Notes under the pieces: generated by a model | Databases searched by the model: none | What the model saw: the letters and a program-made list of their open reading frames with translations, nothing else | Told to the model about the DNA's origin: nothing | Shown here: in pieces, positions 44,666 to 51,605 of the stretch | Position numbering within the stretch: position 1 is the stretch's first letter | Layout of the letters: each line of letters begins with the position of its first letter | Translations under genes and position numbers: made by a program | NCBI RefSeq assembly: GCF_039621805.1 | Contig: NZ_CP155075.1 | Coordinates: 558,001 to 622,000, forward strand | DNA from: Paraburkholderia sp. PREW-6R | Lineage (GTDB): Bacteria > Pseudomonadota > Gammaproteobacteria > Burkholderiales > Burkholderiaceae | DNA: 64,000 bases | Reading direction: 5' to 3'

Positions 44666-45553
44666 TCAGCGCACGCCCAGCATGATTTGTGCAACTTCGT
44701 CCGTGGCATCTATCTGGGGCCAGTGGCCTGCACCAAGCGCGTGGAGTGATACATTCTTCCCCTGCAACTGAAGGTGTTGCGCGACGCCCAGATGAAGGTA
44801 AGGGTCGGCATTACCCCATATCAAATGAACCGGAACCGCGGACCGCCGGAAATCGACAATCCGGGCCGTGTTCGCGGCCACCTCTTCATGCAACTGGGAC
44901 GTCATCTGCGCGAACGCGGTAGCTGCGCTTGGCTGTTGGCGGAAGTTGTTGTCAATGACAGGACCAAGGAACTCGAAGTAGTTCACTTTCTGTTCGTCGC
45001 TCAGCCCGTGTTGAAGCAGGTTTCGCTGGAAATCGATGAGCCATGCAAACTGCTGCGGGCTTTGCAGGAAGTGCGTGGCCAGCGCCCGCAATTCCCTGTT
45101 CGAGAAAAGCTCGATCAGCTCGGGCACCCGCAGGCCAGGGGCGTCCCCGTAGAAGGCGTTCATCACCACGACCGCGCTTGTACGCTCGGGGCGCTTCAGC
45201 GCGAAGTTGATGGCTGCAGGTCCACCGGCGTCGTGGCCGACAGGAATGATCTGCTCAAGGGATAGCGCCTCGACGACCGCTTCGAGATCACCCAGTTGTT
45301 GGGGGAAACTATATTGGGCCCCGACCGGCTTATCGGACCCGCCAAAGCCGAGGAAGTCGACAGCGACCACTCGTCGGCCCGCCGAGACGAGGCGAGGAAT
45401 GAGCAGGTCGTAGATGTGCGAGTCGTCCGGAAAGCCGTGCAGCACGACGAATGTGGGACCAGTGCCGGCGAAGTCGCGGACGTAGACACTCCCGCTGTGA
45501 CGCTTGACCCGGTGCTCGACGAATTGCGGTAGGGGGGGATTGGTGGTTGCCAT
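44666..45553 (-). CDS. Alpha/beta hydrolase (epoxide hydrolase / haloalkane dehalogenase-like)
   Basis: A 295-residue hydrolase. The nucleophile elbow is IIPVGHDAGGPAAINF, where Asp replaces Ser as in epoxide hydrolases and dehalogenases; the oxyanion region is VVLHGFPDDSHIYDL and the catalytic His is in LGAGHWPQIDATDEV. Shine-Dalgarno AGGAG before ATG 45553. It should detoxify an electrophilic compound. Exact subfamily is uncertain. Confidence 0.85.
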   Translation of the reverse strand: MATTNPPLPQFVEHRVKRHSGSVYVRDFAGTGPTFVVLHGFPDDSHIYDLLIPRLVSAGRRVVAVDFLGFGGSDKPVGAQYSFPQQLGDLEAVVEALSLEQIIPVGHDAGGPAAINFALKRPERTSAVVVMNAFYGDAPGLRVPELIELFSNRELRALATHFLQSPQQFAWLIDFQRNLLQHGLSDEQKVNYFEFLGPVIDNNFRQQPSAATAFAQMTSQLHEEVAANTARIVDFRRSAVPVHLIWGNADPYLHLGVAQHLQLQGKNVSLHALGAGHWPQIDATDEVAQIMLGVR

Positions 45554-45610
45554 TTCGAACTTCTCCTTTCTAGTCGGGGTTGGGCAAACAGTGAGTCGCG
45601 CGGTGCTACG

Positions 45611-46075
45611 CTATCCGCGCTGCCCAGCATCTGGTTCGCCGCCTGGCTGATCGCTTCTGAAAAGTTCTTCAAGCCGAGGGCGTAGCGCGTTCAGGTCGTA
45701 GCCGACGGCGGTGATCCGTTGCAGGATTTCTCCCGGCTCGATTGACGCGCCGACCGATAGCGCCCACAGCGTGGCGGCCCTTACACCGGTGCGGCAATAC
45801 GCGATCACGGGGCCATTCAATGTTTCGAGCGCAGACGAAAATTTCGACGCGTCGTCAGCCGTGGCTTTTCCAGGTAAAACGGGAATCGCGGCGAAACCGA
45901 GCCCGACGGCACGGGCAGCCTCACGCATTTCGGCGATAGTGGGTTGGCCTGGTTGCTCGGCGTCGGGGCGGTTGACGATGACGGAGAGAAATCCTCGCGC
46001 CTTTGCCTCGCCGATATCGGCGAGGCTCAGTTGCGAACTGACCGAGAGGTTCGGCGCAAGCTCTTTGGGGTTCAT
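45611..46075 (-). CDS. DUF442 / TIGR01244-type sulfur transferase-phosphatase-like protein
   Basis: A 154-residue protein with MNPKELAPNLSVSSQLSLAD, FLSVIVNRPDAEQPGQP, and the active-site loop IAYCRTGVRAATLWAL. This domain is usually next to, or fused with, persulfide dioxygenase-like MBL proteins (Blh). The ATG at 46075 has Shine-Dalgarno AAGGA; an ATG at 46102 lacks one. It precedes the hydrolase and follows the MBL gene on the same strand. Confidence 0.85.
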   Translation of the reverse strand: MNPKELAPNLSVSSQLSLADIGEAKARGFLSVIVNRPDAEQPGQPTIAEMREAARAVGLGFAAIPVLPGKATADDASKFSSALETLNGPVIAYCRTGVRAATLWALSVGASIEPGEILQRITAVGYDLNALRPRLEELFRSDQPGGEPDAGQRG

Positions 46076-46211
46076 CAGAATCCTTCTGAAGGGTTCGTTC
46101 ATAGGAGCAGCTGGGCGGGGTGAGAGCGGCTCCGTGCGTTCGCTTTGAGCTACTGAACCGACATTCTTTGCGATCGGGCTGCAACGAGGCCCTGTGCGAG
46201 CGGCGAACCTG

Positions 46212-47135
46212 TTAGATCGTATCGAGTGGAATCCTGAGGTAGCGCCGGCCGTTGCTTTCCCGGGGCGGCAGTGCACCGGCCCGCATGTTTACCTGGATGG
46301 CCGGAAGGATCAGCTTCGGAACGGCCAATGTTGCATCGCGCGCGTTACGTGCGGCGACGAACTCATCTTCCGTCACGCCGTCGCGAGCGTGCACATTGGC
46401 CATACGTTCTGCGCCGATCGTCGTTTCCCACGCATATGTGTCACGGCCCGGAGCCTTGTAGTCGTGACAGAGAAAGAGGCGCGCATCGTCAGGCAAGCTG
46501 AGAAGCCTCCGAATTGAGCGAAAGAGCTGGCCTGCATCGCCGCCCGGAAAATCTGCTCGCGCGGTCCCGTAGTCGGGCATGAACAGCGTGTCACCGCAAA
46601 ACACGGCGTCGCCGATCACATAAGCCACGTCAGCTGGCGTGTGGCCTGGAACGTTTAGCACGGTGCATTCAAGCGTCCCGATCGTGAACGATTCGCCGTC
46701 ATCGAAAAGATGATCGAACTGCGATCCGTCTCGCTTGAATTCTGGCTCGGCATTGAAGATGTCGCCGAAGAGCTTCTGTACGTCGGTGATGGCACGCCCG
46801 ATTGCGATCGTGCCGCCCACCTGCTCCTGCAGATAGGGCGCAGCGGTGAGATGGTCGGCGTGAGCGTGTGTTTCAAGCACCCATTCAATCGACAGCCCCT
46901 CCGACTCGACATAGGCAACGATAGCCTGCGCCGACCGCTTCGAGGTGCGGCCCGAGGGTGCATCGAAGTCCAGCACGGCGTCAATAATTGCCGCGGTCAG
47001 AGTGACGGGGTCGTGCACGACATAGCTTGCCGTGCACGTACCCTCGTCGAAAAACGAACGCACGATCGGCGCGTTGCGCTTGCCGGCTCGCGCCCCGACA
47101 ATGTTGGCCGACGCGGTTTTAAGTGGCTGATCCAA
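46212..47135 (-). CDS. MBL-fold hydrolase, persulfide dioxygenase (ETHE1/Blh)-like
   Basis: A 307-residue metallo-beta-lactamase-fold protein: LETHAHADHLTAAPYLQEQV (HxHxDH), VLNVPGHTPADVAYVI, CGDTLFMPDYGTARADFPGG and LFLCHDYKAPGRDT, a pattern typical of ETHE1-like persulfide dioxygenases. It begins with TTG at 47135 behind a GGGGAG Shine-Dalgarno. Together with the DUF442 protein it points to sulfide/persulfide detoxification. Confidence 0.87.
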   Translation of the reverse strand: MDQPLKTASANIVGARAGKRNAPIVRSFFDEGTCTASYVVHDPVTLTAAIIDAVLDFDAPSGRTSKRSAQAIVAYVESEGLSIEWVLETHAHADHLTAAPYLQEQVGGTIAIGRAITDVQKLFGDIFNAEPEFKRDGSQFDHLFDDGESFTIGTLECTVLNVPGHTPADVAYVIGDAVFCGDTLFMPDYGTARADFPGGDAGQLFRSIRRLLSLPDDARLFLCHDYKAPGRDTYAWETTIGAERMANVHARDGVTEDEFVAARNARDATLAVPKLILPAIQVNMRAGALPPRESNGRRYLRIPLDTI

Positions 47136-47283
47136 GATCTAACTCCCCAACTCGATGTGGTTGAAGCGTAGCGGAGCAGGGCGGCTGGGTCTTGGATAAA
47201 GCTATGGTGGGATGGACAAAACGCTGATAGGCGCCTGCAATAGAGGCGGCCAGGCTTGGGGACGCGACGCGTTAGTGGATGCG

Positions 47284-48225
47284 TCAGCGGGCGCGGTTGT
47301 GTAGCCGCCAATACTTCGGCCTGCAACCCACGAGGCGGACGAACACCCGGGAGAAATGGCTCTGATCAAAGAATCCGCAGTCCGCTGCAATGGAGGCAAG
47401 GCTCGCTTCCGTGCCGCTGAGTAGCGACTTCGCGCGATCAATCCTGCGCCTCAGTAGCCATTGATGCGGCGAGAGCCCGGCTGTCTGTCTGAAGGCTTCC
47501 GTAAAATAGCTCGCTGAGAGATCGCATTGGCTCGCCAGATCCAGAATGGACGGATTGCCATTCAGGTTCGCCTCGAAAAAATCGGTAATGCGCTGCATCT
47601 GCCAAGGAGCCAGCTTGGGCCGCTTAACAGGTTCTAGAGTGACTCTTCCACCGTATCGGACTATCACATGCTCGCAAAATGCGACGCCTAGGGCATCGAC
47701 CAGAAGCGTATTTACCTCGCAGGGCCGCTCCAGGAGCGCCACCAATGTCTGCGAGAAGTGAAATAGCACGGCGTCCCACTCACCAAACCCTTGCTGCACA
47801 AGCCCGGGGATGCGGCGCCTGCCTTTCTGATACACGAATTCGTCGATCGTGCGCTGCGAGATGTAAATTCGGATGTTATCGAACGGAGTGTCGAGCCGTC
47901 GCGAGGGGCCATCGCGCAAATCCAGCAGACAGGACCAGCCAGGCTTGCCGGCGTCGGCTGAACGGCCGGTCGGCCTGCCAGAGTAGCGAATCTCCGGGTC
48001 GGGGTTAGCGATGAGCGGTACCTGAAAGATGAACGCTTCTTCTGGTTTTGGTGCGATTGAGCGACCTGGCTGAGGGCGATTGTTCGTCAACCTTGAGAAC
48101 ATGACAGGAGGTGCTACCGTCGCCACGCCGGCGCGCAGCGTGGGTACTTCTTTCAGGGAAAAGCTTTTCGCAAGGTTCGCTTCAAACGTAAGCGGCCTGT
48201 GGGCCGCTCGACTTGTTTTATTCAT
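47284..48225 (-). CDS. AraC-family transcriptional regulator
   Basis: A 313-residue regulator with C-terminal double HTH (ILDLASQCDLSASYFTEAFR; ASIAADCGFFDQSHFSRVFV, about residues 220-305) and an N-terminal sensing domain. It is upstream of and in the same direction as the MBL/DUF442/hydrolase/SDR/NmrA/MFS genes, so it is the likely activator of the detoxification cluster. ATG at 48225. Confidence 0.88.
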   Translation of the reverse strand: MNKTSRAAHRPLTFEANLAKSFSLKEVPTLRAGVATVAPPVMFSRLTNNRPQPGRSIAPKPEEAFIFQVPLIANPDPEIRYSGRPTGRSADAGKPGWSCLLDLRDGPSRRLDTPFDNIRIYISQRTIDEFVYQKGRRRIPGLVQQGFGEWDAVLFHFSQTLVALLERPCEVNTLLVDALGVAFCEHVIVRYGGRVTLEPVKRPKLAPWQMQRITDFFEANLNGNPSILDLASQCDLSASYFTEAFRQTAGLSPHQWLLRRRIDRAKSLLSGTEASLASIAADCGFFDQSHFSRVFVRLVGCRPKYWRLHNRAR

Positions 48226-48484
48226 ATCGATTTCTTGTGATATCGGAGCGTCGGCGCTGACACTGTAATTTCGCCGGTGTTTCCGCCGTAGTCTCTCGGC
48301 CAGGTTGAATGACAGGGAAGTAGCTTAGCTCGATCCGATTATTTTCCGTACTGCGCTGCCTCGAAAGCCTCAGTCCGGCGTTCACCCAACTCTGAACTTC
48401 GCCGTTAAACACCACGACCACACCGCCGCGACCGGCGTAACCATTCACCTTCCGCCAGCGGTTCGCTAGGTCGATGGGCGTCAC
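48218..48484 (-). pseudogene. Probable N-terminal fragment of an island protein
   Basis: An 88-residue frame starting with GTG at 48484, 15 bp after the vapC stop. The first 35 residues (TPIDLANRWRKVNGYAGRGG, then VVVVFNGEVQSWVNA) look like a real globular protein start; the remainder (SRQRSTENNRIELSYFPVIQ) does not continue it in a natural way. I suspect a recombination breakpoint soon after WVNA. It overlaps the AraC start by 8 bp. Confidence 0.45.
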
Positions 48485-48498
48485 GATCAATTTCCCGG

Positions 48499-48897
48499 TT
48501 ATTTAATCAACTGCATCCCTGCGGCCTTCGACGCGTTTACATCGAAAGTCGCCGTGTACTCGCACTCGGCGGCATACCCCGAACGCTCAATCAGGCAGTC
48601 CGCGAAATCCGCCTTTGCCGAGGCTGCGAAAACGCGGAGTGCTTTTCGCACCGTGTCAGCCCCTTCAACAACCAGTTCCTTCGTGCCAATCATCGAGTCG
48701 ATAATGTCTTTTATCTGCTCGCGCTCCACGCCGTAGCAACGCCCAAGAACCCACACAACCTCGATCAGCGCAACCTGTGAAACGTATCCCGGACGCTCCG
48801 CCGACAGGGACTCCATCAGCGCGGTAGCCTTCTTCGACTGAACAGCATCGTCTTGGGCGAAATAGCGGGCTAGCACGTTCGTATCCAATCCGATCAT
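48499..48897 (-). CDS. vapC: VapC-type PIN-domain toxin
   Basis: A 132-residue PIN-domain ribonuclease: MIGLDTNVLARYFAQDD (catalytic Asp 5), QVALIEVVWVLGR (Glu), AKADFADCLIER and TATFDVNASKAAG (acidic residues of the active site). It is expected to cleave RNA when not bound by antitoxin. Its start overlaps the antitoxin stop by 4 bp (ATGA). Confidence 0.92.
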   Translation of the reverse strand: MIGLDTNVLARYFAQDDAVQSKKATALMESLSAERPGYVSQVALIEVVWVLGRCYGVEREQIKDIIDSMIGTKELVVEGADTVRKALRVFAASAKADFADCLIERSGYAAECEYTATFDVNASKAAGMQLIK

Positions 48898-49139
48898 CGC
48901 GCTGACGCCCCCTGCTCGGCAATGGCTAGGTTCATGTCCTCAATTGACACCGGATTCGCGGGTTTCTTCACAACTCCCTTGAGCAATGCGAGTGAGCGCG
49001 TGGCGGGATAAACCTCATACCGGCCCGTCGTCTCGTTGAAGCTGAATTCGATCCGGTCGCCAGACTCCAGGCCAAGGTGATTGCGCACGTCCACAGGGAT
49101 CGTGACCTGGCCCTTTGATGTGATAGTTGCTGCTGTCAT
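48894..49139 (-). CDS. vapB: VapB-type antitoxin (AbrB/SpoVT swapped-hairpin)
   Basis: An 81-residue protein: MTAATITSKGQVTIPVDVRN, then LESGDRIEFSF is an AbrB-type DNA-binding domain; the C-terminus (KPANPVSIEDMNLAIAEQGA) should bind and inhibit VapC. I chose the ATG at 49139 with a GGAGG Shine-Dalgarno; an upstream in-frame extension covers the operator. It likely autorepresses from the palindrome at 49156-49177. Confidence 0.92.
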   Translation of the reverse strand: MTAATITSKGQVTIPVDVRNHLGLESGDRIEFSFNETTGRYEVYPATRSLALLKGVVKKPANPVSIEDMNLAIAEQGASAR

Positions 49140-49155
49140 AGTGGTACCTCCAATG

Positions 49156-49177
49156 CTCCTTACTATAAAGTAAGGAG
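49156..49177. promoter_or_regulatory. Perfect palindrome upstream of vapBC (operator)
   Basis: Arms CTCCTTACT (49156-49164) and AGTAAGGAG (49169-49177), 9 bp each with perfect complementarity and a 4-bp ATAA spacer, 16 bp upstream of vapB. The central TACTATAAAGTA can serve as a -10 region. Size and position match the operators of AbrB-like antitoxins. Confidence 0.8.
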
Positions 49178-49360
49178 ATGGGAAAGGCAAGAGCAATCAT
49201 CTTCATAAGACCTCGCAAATCATCTGCCGGAGCCTTTTATCTGTCACGTCCAGATACGGCAAAAAAGAACGCCTCGGCACATGGCATATTTGGAGTGTCT
49301 CTCGAACAGATCGCCGCAGATGCAATAGCCAAAGCCAGGCGCACCACCGGCGACACATAA
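49178..49360 (+). CDS. Possible small ORF divergent from vapBC
   Basis: A 60-residue frame, MGKARAIIFIRPRKSSAGAF, ending IFGVSLEQIAADAIAKARRT. The ATG lies directly after the operator arm with no spaced Shine-Dalgarno. The C-terminal half looks like a helical protein, the N-terminal half less so. It may be a real protein using a later start or a chance frame. Confidence 0.3.
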   Translation: MGKARAIIFIRPRKSSAGAFYLSRPDTAKKNASAHGIFGVSLEQIAADAIAKARRTTGDT

Positions 49361-49438
49361 CGAGGAAAATAGCTTGGCGCGCGAGCACATTCAGATCGTG
49401 CCGGACAAGTGCTGTGGCAATGATCACTGGAGGTTTTC

Positions 49439-49657
49439 ATGGTTAGCATCCAACTTCTCATCAACGGGCGAGACCTGGAAGCAGAACTCACGGCAGGCCT
49501 GCGCGTAATCGTCCGGGAAAAGGACGTGACTGAAGTTGCGTATACATTGAGTGATGCCTTCGCAGCCCTGCTGCCTCATGGGGTGGAGTATGTGCTGCAT
49601 GCCACTGTAGACGACGCCATCCTTGCGTTGCTTCGCAAGCACGCAGAACCAAACTGA
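49439..49657 (+). CDS. Hypothetical small protein
   Basis: A 72-residue acidic protein, MVSIQLLINGRDLEAELTAG, then VIVREKDVTEVAYTLSDAFA. The ATG at 49439 has a strong GGAGG Shine-Dalgarno. No family recognised. It heads three closely spaced plus-strand genes (15-bp gap, then 14-bp overlap). Confidence 0.65.
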   Translation: MVSIQLLINGRDLEAELTAGLRVIVREKDVTEVAYTLSDAFAALLPHGVEYVLHATVDDAILALLRKHAEPN

Positions 49658-49671
49658 CAGGAAGGCAGGAT

Positions 49672-50058
49672 ATGGACAAAGCTGACTTCGTGGCGGTTGT
49701 GGCGGCCCTGCAAAACGCTGGCTGCCGGCTTGTCGTCGGCGTACCGTCGCTGGGCGGCCTGTCCTCGCGCACTTTATCCCCGGAACAGGCCTACCTTCTG
49801 ACGACGGACAGACCAGCGGCGTTCGCAAGCCTGCTGGGGCTGACCAGGCCCGAGTATCTCGAATGGCATGAGTCTCAGGGGACGGTTTATTGCTCCGCAC
49901 TTACAAAGGAAGGCGCGCCGTGCCGCAACACCGTCGCCGGTGCAACCTGGCTATGCCCGGAAGAATGGAAGGCACGGCGAGCAGCAGGAGGGTTTTGTGC
50001 GGCCCACGGCGCACAGGAGGACGGGTCACCCGGAAGGATGGGAAATGACGGATTCTGA
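49672..50058 (+). CDS. Hypothetical protein with C-terminal Cys/His cluster
   Basis: A 128-residue protein beginning MDKADFVAVVAALQNAGCRL. The C-terminal half contains YCSALTKEGAPCRNTVAGAT, then LCPEEWKARRAAGGFCAAHG, a four-Cys plus His pattern likely to bind zinc. Shine-Dalgarno AGGCAGGAT before ATG 49672. Overlaps the following gene by 14 bp. Not recognised. Confidence 0.62.
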   Translation: MDKADFVAVVAALQNAGCRLVVGVPSLGGLSSRTLSPEQAYLLTTDRPAAFASLLGLTRPEYLEWHESQGTVYCSALTKEGAPCRNTVAGATWLCPEEWKARRAAGGFCAAHGAQEDGSPGRMGNDGF

Positions 50059-50380
50059 ACTGATCCTGCGAGCGGGACTGGCGGCTTTTTCCGATGCTGA
50101 CAGGGTTGTCGCGGTGAACCTGGACCGCTTTGACCCGCTCAATTCTCGCGACGATCTGGTGCGGTTGCTACTTGCAACCGGAATCTCTTTTTCACGTCCG
50201 TCAAACATTCACATCGCCGCTGAGGCGGCCGGCGACACCGTAAAGGTAACGATAGAAAACGGTGATGAACTTGCAGCGGCCGCGCGGGCCGCGTGTGAGC
50301 TCGCGGCTAGCTGGGTTCACGATGACGACGTAGAGGCCTGGGCAATTGCAACCCGGCGATCAAGCCGTCCTCGCCGTTAA
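50045..50380 (+). CDS. Hypothetical protein
   Basis: A 111-residue acidic protein, MTDSELILRAGLAAFSDADR, then LVRLLLATGISFSRPSNIHI and AAARAACELAASWVHDDDVE, probably soluble alpha/beta. I chose the ATG at 50045, 14 bp inside the previous gene, after GGAAGGATGGGAA. Third gene of the small operon. Not recognised. Confidence 0.6.
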   Translation: MTDSELILRAGLAAFSDADRVVAVNLDRFDPLNSRDDLVRLLLATGISFSRPSNIHIAAEAAGDTVKVTIENGDELAAAARAACELAASWVHDDDVEAWAIATRRSSRPRR

Positions 50381-50621
50381 GCTTTACCCAGAGTCACGGG
50401 AGTCGGCGGTGGTCCGTGCTATTAATCGACGCCTCGACGCCTCGACGCCTGGCGGCGGTGCGTAAGATCGCGCGTATGTCTTTGCCCCTTAATCACGCGC
50501 TCCCCCGAAGTAATAATGCCCCATTTTTGGGTACGGCTTGCGGCCGTCCCTCTGCTGGCTGGTTTTGCGAAGCGTCAGCTTCGTTTATGATCGGCAGGAG
50601 CGCATTTCAGTATATACATTT
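50381..50621. other. Short region with tandem CGACGCCT repeat
   Basis: 241 bp without a gene. It has three tandem copies of the octamer CGACGCCT near 50428-50452 and an A/T-rich stretch (CAGTATATACATTT) just before the recombinase fragment that may be its promoter. Confidence 0.35.
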
Positions 50622-50788
50622 ATGGATGCAGGGCTCTGGCAATCCGATCCCGAGACGGCCTACGGCGAATGGCAGCGCATTGAAGCAACCGGTGCGGACA
50701 GGCGCGCCTTTGCTGAGCGCTCCATCGTTCAGCATCGCGCGATGTTCGGCCGCTTTCTCCGTTTCGTCACAACTCATGGCCTCACGGT
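50622..50788 (+). pseudogene. N-terminal fragment of a tyrosine recombinase, cut by Tn7-like element
   Basis: The frame MDAGLWQSDPETAYGEWQRI, then ERSIVQHRAMFGRFLRFVTT resembles the N-terminal core-binding (SAM-like) domain of tyrosine recombinases or integrases. After HGLTVA the frame enters the end of transposon 3 (50789) and runs to a stop at 50852. The catalytic domain is not present anywhere in the window. The intact gene may have been the integrase of the 36-50 kb island. Confidence 0.6.
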
Positions 50789-50935
50789 TGCCGTAAAACG
50801 AAGGAAAGTTGTCACTGCACCGTGCTCGCGGGGGCGAAGGTTTAGCCATTGAATTGACGACATTGCTTCGTTAACTGGCGAAGTAAAGTCGTCACTTCGC
50901 GTTAGCGCGAATTAAAATTGTCAACTCACGTTCGT
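50789..50935. repeat. Left end of transposon 3 with four TnsB-type sites
   Basis: Four related sites: AACGAAGGAAAGTTGTCAC (50797), an inverted copy TTGACGACATTGCTTCGTT (about 50855), GGCGAAGTAAAGTCGTCAC (about 50878) and GCGAATTAAAATTGTCAAC (about 50908). Multiple sites, one of them inverted, are typical of the asymmetric ends of Tn7-like elements. Confidence 0.7.
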
Positions 50936-50969
50936 CCTAGACCATGAAATCCTCAGGCAGGTGGTCCAC

Positions 50970-51605
50970 ATGGTCGACGTTTTGCGAAGCTTCGAGCCGC
51001 TCACGCTGCCGCGTCCTCGCGGCGCGCACCGTTATGACGTCTTCAGTCCGAAACTAGGGCGACGTCTGACGCTGTACAGGCGCAGCGCTTTCGAAGCATG
51101 GCTGATGCTCGAAGCGGATCCTGCGGCAAAGTCATTCTGTGAACGGCCTGGCTTCATGGCAGTCGACGGGCAACGCTGTGTCGTCGACTTCTGGGCAAGG
51201 TCTGATGACCATGAATGCTTGGTAGTACTATCGGAGCCGACACCGGCGACGGATTGCCTGCGGAGTCGTCTTGACTTCGACCCAGAAGCCTTCGCCGTGC
51301 GGCACATTGATGCAGCCGAAAGGGCAGCTGCGCGTGTGTGGACCGGAAACTGGCAGCGTATGCTACCCGTACTCGTCGCCGCGCGCGGCCTCGTCATGCC
51401 TTCGCTGCGGGGCGCGATCGAGCGCTTCGTCGTGTCATCTCAATCGCTGATGACGATAGAGCGTGAGTTCTCGACTGGCGACCCCGCGCTCATCCGCGCA
51501 GCTGTCTTCGAACTGTTGCACTGCGGTCGCATCAAGGCGCTGGAGCTACACACTGAAAGCCTGTCGTTTCTGACGCGCTTTGTTGCGGTCCAGGCCAAAT
51601 CATGA
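50970..51605 (+). CDS. tnsA: TnsA-like endonuclease, possibly degenerate
   Basis: A 211-residue protein in the TnsA position: DVFSPKLGRRLTLYRRSAFE, then LMLEADPAAKSFCERPGFMA and RCVVDFWARSDDHECLVVLS. The acidic residues Glu (in LMLEAD) and Asp (in VVDFW) fit the TnsA type II-restriction-like fold, but the expected Lys of the E-x-K pair is not evident (CLVVLSEP). In Tn7, TnsA cuts the 5' strands so that transposition is cut-and-paste. I chose the ATG at 50970, preceded by AGGTGG; a GTG lies 9 bp upstream. Its stop overlaps tnsB (ATGA). Confidence 0.75.
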   Translation: MVDVLRSFEPLTLPRPRGAHRYDVFSPKLGRRLTLYRRSAFEAWLMLEADPAAKSFCERPGFMAVDGQRCVVDFWARSDDHECLVVLSEPTPATDCLRSRLDFDPEAFAVRHIDAAERAAARVWTGNWQRMLPVLVAARGLVMPSLRGAIERFVVSSQSLMTIEREFSTGDPALIRAAVFELLHCGRIKALELHTESLSFLTRFVAVQAKS

